Under the pieces are notes generated by a model, which saw only the letters and a list, made by a program, of their open reading frames with translations, did no database searches and had not been told where the DNA came from. From assembly GCA_944412525.1 (NCBI GenBank), contig CALYBM010000125.1, positions 1 through 39,762 on the forward strand: a stretch of 39,762 bases of DNA, read 5' to 3'. The stretch comes from an uncultured Ruminococcus sp. Its GTDB lineage: Bacteria > Bacillota > Clostridia > Oscillospirales > Acutalibacteraceae. Below are positions 33,692-39,762 of this stretch, piece by piece; within the stretch, counting starts at the first letter, position 1, and each line of letters opens with the position of its first letter. The position numbers and the translations under genes were made by a program.

Positions 33692-34762
33692 ATGGGAGCT
33701 TACAAAGACAAAAACGGAACATGGTTTGCTTCTGCCCGCTATAAAAACTGGGCAGGAGAAGCAAAAAGAAAAATGAAACGGGGATTTCCTACAAAACGGG
33801 AAGCATTGGCGTGGGAACGAGAGTTTATCGCTAAAAATAATGGAAATTTGGAAATGACATTTGAATCATTTTATGAGTTGTATAAAAATAATTTGCAAAA
33901 TCGATTAAGAGAAAATACATGGCAAACAAAGTCTGGAATTGTAGAGAAGAAAATACTTCCTTACTTTGGCAGTAAACGCATTTGTGATATCAAACCAATC
34001 GATGTACTGCGTTGGCAAAATAAAATGATTGAATTTCGTGATAAAAACGGTATGCCCTACTCACCTATGTACCTTAAAACGATTCATAATCAGCTTAGTG
34101 CAATATTTAATCATGCAGTACGATTTTATGGATTACCTAAAAATCCCGCTGCAATAGCCGGTAATATGGGCAAAGGAAAAGCGGACGAAGTTCTTATTTG
34201 GACGCAAGAGGAATATCGGCAGTTTTCTGACGTAATTAAAGATCGGCCTGCATCATTTATCGCATTTGAAATACTTTATTGGTGCGGTCTGCGTTTGGGT
34301 GAATTGTTGGCGTTGACTCCAAGAGATTTTGATTTTGAGAAAAATATTTTGGTAATAACGAAGTCCTATCAACGTATTGGAGGTAAAGACATTATAACGC
34401 CGCCGAAAACAGATAAAAGTATCAGACGAGTTCTGTTACCCGATTTCCTATCCGAAGAGATTCAGCAATATTTGTCTGGATTGAAAGATGCTGCTGAAGA
34501 TAAACGAATATTTCCGTTTACGAAATCTTATCTGCATCATGAAATGCGGCGAGGTTGTACTGCAGGCGGCGTAAAGAAAATCAAAATTCATGGGATTAGA
34601 CATTCGCATATTTCGTTGCTAATTGATATGGGCTGCAATGCAGTCGCTATTGCTGACCGTGTTGGGCACGAAAGTATTGATATCACATATAGATATGCTC
34701 ATATTTTTCCGTCTACGCAGCAGGAAGTGATATCAAAACTTGATAATATGGTGACTATATAG
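33692..34762 (+). CDS. Tyrosine site-specific recombinase (integrase)
   Basis: Phage/ICE-type integrase that cuts and joins att sites through a Tyr intermediate. The 356 residues show an N-terminal arm-binding domain (GAYKDKNGTWFASARYKNWAG), a SAM-like core-binding domain (about 55-160) and a catalytic domain. The catalytic set is complete: R201 in CGLRLGELLAL, K239 in PPKTDKSIRRV, H300 and R303 in HGIRHSH, H326 in VGHES and Y335 in TYRYAH. The gene appears functional. The start ATG follows AGGAGG by five bases. It is the first gene after guaA and reads away from it, as expected for an island integrated at the guaA 3' end. No excisionase-like gene is visible. Confidence 0.93.
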   Translation: MGAYKDKNGTWFASARYKNWAGEAKRKMKRGFPTKREALAWEREFIAKNNGNLEMTFESFYELYKNNLQNRLRENTWQTKSGIVEKKILPYFGSKRICDIKPIDVLRWQNKMIEFRDKNGMPYSPMYLKTIHNQLSAIFNHAVRFYGLPKNPAAIAGNMGKGKADEVLIWTQEEYRQFSDVIKDRPASFIAFEILYWCGLRLGELLALTPRDFDFEKNILVITKSYQRIGGKDIITPPKTDKSIRRVLLPDFLSEEIQQYLSGLKDAAEDKRIFPFTKSYLHHEMRRGCTAGGVKKIKIHGIRHSHISLLIDMGCNAVAIADRVGHESIDITYRYAHIFPSTQQEVISKLDNMVTI

Positions 34763-34770
34763 TAGTTATG

Positions 34771-34799
34771 TTGAAAAATATCAGATTTTATGTTATAAT
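34771..34799 (+). promoter_or_regulatory. Consensus promoter directly after the integrase gene
   Basis: TTGAAA (34771-34776), exactly 17 bases, and TATAAT (34794-34799), one of the best sigma-A matches in the window. It begins eight bases after the integrase stop and predicts a start near 34806. Confidence 0.65.
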
Positions 34800-34805
34800 T
34801 TAATA

Positions 34806-34861
34806 ATGGTAGGCTTTGCCCTGCCAAGTCAACCGTATGGAAGAAATTCCATGCGGTTTTT
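34806..34861 (+). ncRNA. Putative ~56 nt small RNA or attenuated leader
   Basis: The predicted transcript starts about seven bases after the -10 box and folds into two stems. TGGTAGG/CCTGCCA (34807-34826) is the first; ACCGTATGGAA/TTCCATGCGGT around GAAA (34832-34857) is the second and ends in a T-run. It may be an independent small RNA of the island, or a leader that terminates transcription before the defence gene unless read-through occurs. An ATG at the predicted first base opens 19 codons ending just after the T-run; that is not unlikely by chance. Confidence 0.4.
34832..34861 (+). terminator. Terminator after integrase / small transcript
   Basis: An 11-bp stem (one G-T pair) with a GAAA tetraloop and a run of five T. 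It separates the integrase and the small transcript from the defence gene. Confidence 0.85.
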
Positions 34862-34870
34862 GTAAATAAA

Positions 34871-34978
34871 CAGGCTATTTATAAGAGTTAACAGAGTGGT
34901 GACATGTTAGAAATAGCGGATCGTATCTTTTTCCCGAGGCGTGGCGGTTGCGATAGCTTTCACCAAAGAATCAGCCTG
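34871..34978 (+). other. Foldable non-coding stretch upstream of the defence gene
   Basis: CAGGCT (34871-34876) pairs with AGCCTG (34973-34978), TGGTGA (34897-34902) with TCACCA (34960-34965), and ATCG with CGAT further in. The segment is visibly richer in G and C than the defence gene. A 30-codon frame (34904-34996) lies within it but has no convincing ribosome site. I see no other gene in 34763-35068. Confidence 0.3.
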
Positions 34979-35068
34979 CGTACAGTACTGGAATAGTCAG
35001 GCAGTTCAAGGTTTTATAAATTGATGAGTGAGTATTCAGCGAAAAAGCAGAAAAATGAGGTTGTCAAT

Positions 35069-38000
35069 ATGGCAAAGAAAAAGAAACAAAAAGCAAATAA
35101 GAAGCCTTTTGCTAAAGTTAATCTTCAGGAACTGCAAGAATCAAGAGATGGTGGCCAAATTGCTTTGAGGGGCTACTCCTATCAATTCCTGTATTCGTGC
35201 AATTTGATTTTATCTTCTGATACTAATGCAGTTTTTACTCTCGAGGGAATTGAAGATATTGACGCCATAAAATACAGTGATGGCAGTAAAACAATTACAC
35301 ACATCCAGTTAAAATACTCTACTCAACGGCAGGATGCCAGCTTTATGGATAGTGTGTTGAAAAACTATCTTGAGGCATACCTAATTGATAAGAATAGATA
35401 TTTTAAATTAGTGTATGATTTTTCTGTCGCAACCGGAAATTTAAGTAAACTATTTTCGGGAAATCTTGATAAAAAGTCAAAGGAATTCTGGAAGACTAAA
35501 ATTGATAATATTAAAAAGGAAACTTCTTTATGGAATTGGAGTGATTTCGATTTCGAAGATTTTATCCAACGGTTATCTTTCAAAAATGTTAAAAAGGACT
35601 CTCTCGAGAAAAGTATTGAGGATTTGTTGATAAAGAGTTTTGGGATTGAAACCGACAATATTTCTTTATTTGCCAATGGCATCAAATTATTGTGCTTTGA
35701 CAAAATGGAGAACCGTGCTGAAGTAACACATAGCGAAATAACTCATTGCATAGAAAAAATAAAATTCGATGTAAGTAAAGGTCCTCAAAATCCAGCTCAT
35801 GCTTGGATTCAAAGGCTTCAATTTTCTAAATCTGATGAATATTCTTCAGATTACTATGAAGGTAAGAAAGCCACTCCTTCCGACATTGCAAACAATCTAC
35901 CAGTGATACGCCCAATTGTTGAAAATGAAATCATTGATTCGATCAACAAAAACACAATCACTGTCATCAAAACATCCAGCGGTCAAGGTAAAACCACACT
36001 TGCGTTAAGAGCAATATTTTTATTAACCGAAGAGTACACACCATATCAAATTATAAGATGTAACAACGATGCGGAGTTAGGGCATATCGTTGAATATTTT
36101 CGTATGCGTACACGAATAGGTGAAAAGCCGCTTATTCTACTTGATAATCTCGATGCTCATTTGAGCGAGTGGAATTTGCTAGCTCAACTTATGCAAACAG
36201 ATGTCACATATCATTATAAACTACTCGTCACTTCTCGTGAAAATGACTGGTACAATTATGGCGGGGACATAAGCAGTCTTCATCATTTGCAAATCATCAA
36301 GCCTGCTCTCGGCGAAAAAGAAGCCGAGAATATATATAACACACTCAAAAAAGAGAAAAAGCTTCATGAAGATATTACCGATTGGAAAAAAGCGTGGTCG
36401 AAGATTGCAGATCGTCAACTTCTTATTGAGTATATATATCTTTTGACTCATGGTGAGATGATGGCTGAACGAATCTCTGCGCAAATGAAGCAGCTTGGTA
36501 ATGCATCAGCTGGAGACACCAAACTTGAAATTTTAAGGAAGGTTTGCTTTGCTGATGTTTGTGGTATTAAACTTGAAACCAAGTCACTAATTAGCAATTT
36601 AACTGCTAAAACCAACTCAGATATTGGTGAGGTACTTAAAAGCTTGGCTGATGAATTTCTGGTACATGTTAGCTCGGAGGGTGATTATATCGAGGGGTTG
36701 CATCCTGTACGATCACAGCATATTATTAATCGATTACACGAATATATTTCTCTTGATGAAACTGCTCTTTCTATCGCAAAGATTGCATCTGATTCAGATA
36801 TATCAGTTTTGTTTTCTCATTATCCGGAATTCGATTTTGACAAGGATAGATTTTATGCTAATGTTGTTGATATGTGGCTATGTGGATCGGACTTATCACG
36901 CTTCGTTCAAGCAATTCGAGGTGCTTTTTCGGGAAGTGTAATGCAGTATTTCCAAACTCACAAGGCATTGTTTGATGACGCGTATAAGCACAGCGGATTA
37001 ATGCTTGTAGCAACAGAGCTTTGCCCTTTTACAAAGTTTAAAGATTATGAAAATGAATTGAATACACTTGAAAAAATGTCCGAAATGATGCCGGATAATA
37101 CTAATATCCAGCATTTGATTAAACTACGTGATTCAATCCCAAAATTCAGAACTTCAAAAACTGACATCTATTGCTTAAGTTCTGCCTTATATTTAAAACT
37201 AAAAGAAATCGATTTTACACACATCGGAGATTTAGAATCATATGCAGTTATTGTAGATTGGCTTTACAATATTGATCCTTCAATGAATTTATCATCAAAA
37301 ATTTCTCTGAATGATCTTTGGACCCAGGCCGAAAACCACTCTATTAAAACTGTATCATCATTAATGTATTCATCTTTTTGTGGAAATGAAGAAGAATACA
37401 GCGAGTTTGTAAAAAACAATCTTCTGAGAATCATTAGCTATCTCAAACGTAAAACCAACTCTCACAAGATTCAAGTAAGTGACGATAATAAAGAAATAAA
37501 AGTCGAGTATTTACTTAGAACAAGTGAGTTGACAAAAGGCAATAATGAAAGCGTTTCAAGGCTGACCGATATATGTCGTACTCTTCCCATCTTTGAAACG
37601 TATTGTTCGGACGCAATCAAGCCGCAAATCGATTTGTTGGCAAGCTATCAAATTCCAAATGATACACATAAAGAAATGCCCAAAAAGAACATAATTATAA
37701 CGTTCCATCAAGAATTTAATGGTTTGTGGTTAAGAACTATAGAAAGCAATTATGAATTTGACACAGTGTATGCATGGATTGATCATTGGCTCGATGTTCG
37801 TAAATGTGCGTGTGATTTATTGGCTGCGAGCTCCGCATGTTTACACAAATTATTGGGTAAACGGAAACTTGGTGATGCTGCTAGTTTATTTGACACCGTA
37901 CATAATCGCTATAACAGCATAATGGTCGCGCATTTGTCATATCCTGGTGAACACCGCCCGTTTGAAAAGAAACCTGAATTACCGACACTGTTTAATAAGG

Positions 38001-39004
38001 CGAAACGAAATTACTTTGATGGGATCCAAAATTTTGCCAACCAATTAGTTGATTTTATTAAAAAAGAGGAAAAGGCGAAACGTTTGGCAATTTATAATTT
38101 AAAAACAGCATTGGCAACGCTACCTAACATTCAGAAATTCTTTGATGATATTACATTGGATAACGAGCATCAAAGCAAACATGTAGAACTATGTGCCCAT
38201 GAAGAAAAAGTCATTTTTGAGACTTATATGTGTTGTGAATACTATTTATCTCATATGCCTGATATCAATTATAATAAATATCAAGTTAAAGGATGGTTTT
38301 CATCGTCCCGAAAAGCAGAAATAGATGAAGTGAATAGTGCTATGACAGATTTAACGGTCTCATATGATGCCGTTCTACCTATAAGCTCATATCATGACAA
38401 TATATTTGTGTGCTATCCAATATTGCTAAGAAATTTTGATCCAACAAAAGAGGAGATGATTAATGATTTCTTAATTACTGCTATTCCATTTGCAGAATCT
38501 CCTTATGATTATTTGCTTTTATTGATGACAAACGATACTGGTGAAGTTATTCCGAATGCAATCAAGTTTCCCAAAAAGGCGTTCCAATATTTCTACAATG
38601 TCATAAACTTAGGGCGCGAAGAAGAAATGGATCCGTTAGCTTCTCCATATCCTGTCGAGGTGACGGAAGAACTGCTAAAATGTTTCGATGGCGAGTACAT
38701 TCTTCAGGAAAAGCAACCAACAAATATCTGGCTTAGTCATATAGCCGACATAGGTGAAGAATTGTGGATGTATTCGAAAAATCGTGAACTTCTTGTTGAC
38801 GAAAAAGACAAGCAATATCTTTCCGAGAAGCTCAATGAAATAAAAAATCGAATTGATGGAATGTTAAAAGGCATAGAAACAAAGGCAAATGCAGATATAT
38901 TATTAGTGGTGAAAGAACAGTGCTCTGCTGTTTATCATGGTGATTCGTTTGATGATGAAAAATACAATAAATTAATATCCTATGTTCAAACAACAATTTC
39001 CTGA
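35069..39004 (+). CDS. Avs-like antiviral STAND ATPase with N-terminal DUF4297/Cap4-type nuclease domain
   Basis: Single large protein of 1311 residues. After a Lys-rich start, residues about 28-230 resemble the DUF4297/Cap4 nuclease fold: DGGQIALRGYSYQFLYS, then EDID (62-65) and HIQLK (Q80, K82), a PD-(D/E)xK-like core. A P-loop ATPase follows: Walker A TSSGQGKTT (K308), Walker B LILLDNLD (D359) and the STAND-type TSR (388-390). Residues from about 600 to 1311 are helix-rich and unrecognised; in Avs proteins this part binds the phage trigger. Such proteins are known to oligomerise on sensing phage and cut DNA, causing abortive infection. The start at 35069 has TGAGG eight bases upstream; an in-frame TTG/ATG at 35021/35024 has a weaker site. 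The gene looks more A/T-rich than the host genes. Confidence 0.72.
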   Translation: MAKKKKQKANKKPFAKVNLQELQESRDGGQIALRGYSYQFLYSCNLILSSDTNAVFTLEGIEDIDAIKYSDGSKTITHIQLKYSTQRQDASFMDSVLKNYLEAYLIDKNRYFKLVYDFSVATGNLSKLFSGNLDKKSKEFWKTKIDNIKKETSLWNWSDFDFEDFIQRLSFKNVKKDSLEKSIEDLLIKSFGIETDNISLFANGIKLLCFDKMENRAEVTHSEITHCIEKIKFDVSKGPQNPAHAWIQRLQFSKSDEYSSDYYEGKKATPSDIANNLPVIRPIVENEIIDSINKNTITVIKTSSGQGKTTLALRAIFLLTEEYTPYQIIRCNNDAELGHIVEYFRMRTRIGEKPLILLDNLDAHLSEWNLLAQLMQTDVTYHYKLLVTSRENDWYNYGGDISSLHHLQIIKPALGEKEAENIYNTLKKEKKLHEDITDWKKAWSKIADRQLLIEYIYLLTHGEMMAERISAQMKQLGNASAGDTKLEILRKVCFADVCGIKLETKSLISNLTAKTNSDIGEVLKSLADEFLVHVSSEGDYIEGLHPVRSQHIINRLHEYISLDETALSIAKIASDSDISVLFSHYPEFDFDKDRFYANVVDMWLCGSDLSRFVQAIRGAFSGSVMQYFQTHKALFDDAYKHSGLMLVATELCPFTKFKDYENELNTLEKMSEMMPDNTNIQHLIKLRDSIPKFRTSKTDIYCLSSALYLKLKEIDFTHIGDLESYAVIVDWLYNIDPSMNLSSKISLNDLWTQAENHSIKTVSSLMYSSFCGNEEEYSEFVKNNLLRIISYLKRKTNSHKIQVSDDNKEIKVEYLLRTSELTKGNNESVSRLTDICRTLPIFETYCSDAIKPQIDLLASYQIPNDTHKEMPKKNIIITFHQEFNGLWLRTIESNYEFDTVYAWIDHWLDVRKCACDLLAASSACLHKLLGKRKLGDAASLFDTVHNRYNSIMVAHLSYPGEHRPFEKKPELPTLFNKAKRNYFDGIQNFANQLVDFIKKEEKAKRLAIYNLKTALATLPNIQKFFDDITLDNEHQSKHVELCAHEEKVIFETYMCCEYYLSHMPDINYNKYQVKGWFSSSRKAEIDEVNSAMTDLTVSYDAVLPISSYHDNIFVCYPILLRNFDPTKEEMINDFLITAIPFAESPYDYLLLLMTNDTGEVIPNAIKFPKKAFQYFYNVINLGREEEMDPLASPYPVEVTEELLKCFDGEYILQEKQPTNIWLSHIADIGEELWMYSKNRELLVDEKDKQYLSEKLNEIKNRIDGMLKGIETKANADILLVVKEQCSAVYHGDSFDDEKYNKLISYVQTTIS

Positions 39005-39412
39005 TTATATGGATGCAGAACTAAATTATTCACACAATTTGTTACAATATGATTGTTCATCAAGAAACACGACTGTACACATCACTTATAATTAAGTATT
39101 TGAGACCCGACATCAGAGCCAGCGGATAAGTAAATCAGAGCAAAATATCATTGACGTAAATGAATTAGCAATAAGTCTTGGACCAGTGTGCAAACCACTG
39201 GCGATTATTCCTTTTGCTTAATTGCAACACTCTTTGCAACACGAGCTATGATAAATAAAATAATATAGAGAAAAATGGCTTGAAAAACGCCTAAAATGAT
39301 AGGAAAACATATTGAAAATAAGGCGTGTGAGAATATCGTAAAAGAGCGGGAATGAATTTTGGAGTAAAAGTACAGATTTTCTTTAAAAACTTAATTTTCC
39401 ATGATTTTTTTG
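39005..39412. other. Gene-poor stretch after the defence gene
   Basis: No credible open frame on either strand. It contains a weak 6-bp hairpin CCAGTG/CACTGG (39183-39201), a tandem TTGCAACAC (39222-39230 and 39234-39242), and GGAGTAAA (39361-39368), which repeats the last bases of guaA. It may hold the right end of the island. Confidence 0.4.
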
Positions 39413-39458
39413 CCCGTTACGGGATTTCGGTTTCCGGAATTTCGCAGCGGGTTTCTTT
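39413..39458 (+). terminator. Candidate terminator at the right end of the accessory region
   Basis: The segment 39413-39451 folds into a long hairpin, with CCCG pairing CGGG outside and ATTTCGG pairing CCGGAAT inside around TTT, and G-T pairs between. TTTCTTT follows. Confidence 0.5.
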
Positions 39459-39491
39459 ATGCTTGCGTGTAAAATAACCCACGTATACGAT

Positions 39492-39671
39492 ATGGCTAAA
39501 AAATATTTCCTACGGAACGACTGGCGGCAGATCCCTGCCGACTATGAACGGGTCAAGTGGGTCTTTGGCCTGGAACAGTTGTAGGCGGCTGTGGAGGCCG
39601 ACAAGCAGCGGGGACAGGCAGAGAAAGGCCGCAAGCGGCCACGGCACTCCCTTGACCGGGGAGGAAGGTAA
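39492..39671 (+). pseudogene. GC-rich degenerate coding remnant of a mobile element
   Basis: One reading frame runs from an ATG at 39492 through RNDWRQIPADYERVKWVFG to a TAG at 39582. The same frame then continues as coding-like text (VEADKQRGQAEKGRKRPRHS) to a TAA at 39669. The uninterrupted register on both sides of the TAG suggests a gene end broken by a nonsense change, CAG to TAG being the simplest. The segment is clearly richer in G and C than everything around it, so it is probably foreign. The charged, basic C-terminus resembles small proteins of clostridial conjugative elements, but I cannot name the family. Confidence 0.45.
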
Positions 39672-39675
39672 AAAG

Positions 39676-39759
39676 TGGATTTATAAGGTATTCTATGATA
39701 TACTTCTTTTTAAGGAATAGAAAGATTAACCGAGAGTTATGGAGGGCCTAATACAAATG
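39676..39759 (+). promoter_or_regulatory. Possible promoter, ribosome site and start of a gene leaving the window
   Basis: TGGATT (39676-39681), a 17-base spacer and TATACT (39699-39704) form a modest promoter. GGAGGG (39741-39746) then lies ten bases before an ATG at 39757. Only two codons are visible, so no product can be suggested. Confidence 0.3.
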
Positions 39760-39762
39760 GAA

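Noticed and set aside
39183..39213. Possible terminator of the defence gene (CCAGTG/CACTGG)
   Set aside because: Stem of only 6 bp, 180 bases past the stop, followed by an interrupted T-run; too weak to call.
39222..39242. Tandem TTGCAACAC repeat
   Set aside because: Two 9-base copies only; no third copy, no matching sequence near the integrase, so not called an att or CRISPR-like repeat.
39213..39390. Hydrophobic minus-strand frame ending near 39213
   Set aside because: No start codon with a ribosome site and composition explained by A/T-rich DNA; not supported as a gene.
1..39762. CRISPR arrays, insertion sequences or rRNA genes
   Set aside because: No regularly spaced direct repeats, no transposase frame and no rRNA-like sequence were seen anywhere in the window.

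Overview
The window looks like chromosomal DNA from a low-to-mid GC, spore-forming member of the Clostridia, probably Oscillospiraceae/Ruminococcaceae. Supporting signs are a partial sporulation sigma factor (SigK type), RemA, a YugP-type zinc peptidase, PrkC/PrpC signalling, strong GGAGG-type ribosome sites and frequent TTG starts. No rRNA operon is present, so the family assignment is inference from gene content and style only.

Layout. 1-2250: 5' part of sigK (minus), exonuclease III, and a CarD-like RNA polymerase-binding regulator behind a foldable leader. 2295-8163: an iron-dependent alcohol dehydrogenase and a LysR regulator (both minus). The LysR gene diverges from a three-gene acyl cluster: KAS II-like condensing enzyme, AMP-forming acyl ligase and YbgC-type thioesterase. 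8208-8942: YebC/PmpR (minus). 9126-22555: one long, tightly packed plus-strand operon, yicC-remA-gmk-rpoZ-priA-def-fmt-yugP-rsmB-rlmN-prpC-prkC-rsgA-thiN. It follows the order of the Bacillus subtilis yloC-yloS region but lacks coaBC and rpe and has a yugP-like gene inserted. It joins nucleotide metabolism, start-Met processing, rRNA modification and ribosome assembly to a Ser/Thr kinase/phosphatase pair. 22627-24475: tRNA-Ala(GGC) and a second kinase-PASTA protein that is catalytically dead. 24628-26567: a cytoplasmic GH32 fructosidase and tRNA-Leu(CAA), both minus. 26840-33457: a purine run, purC-purF-purB-purA-guaA, ending in a strong terminator.

33458-39762 is accessory DNA next to the 3' end of guaA, a site known to be used by integrative elements. 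It holds a tyrosine integrase, a compact promoter-hairpin-terminator unit that may make a ~56 nt RNA, a second foldable non-coding stretch, and one 1311-residue gene. That gene encodes a DUF4297/Cap4-like nuclease domain, a STAND-type P-loop ATPase and a long unrecognised C-terminal region. This is the architecture of antiviral Avs (STAND) proteins, so the region reads as a minimal 'integrase plus one defence gene' island. It is followed by about 490 bases without a convincing gene and by a GC-rich, stop-interrupted coding remnant of apparently foreign origin. The defence island is the most interesting part of the window. The pseudokinase, the acyl cluster and the foldable leader of carD are next.
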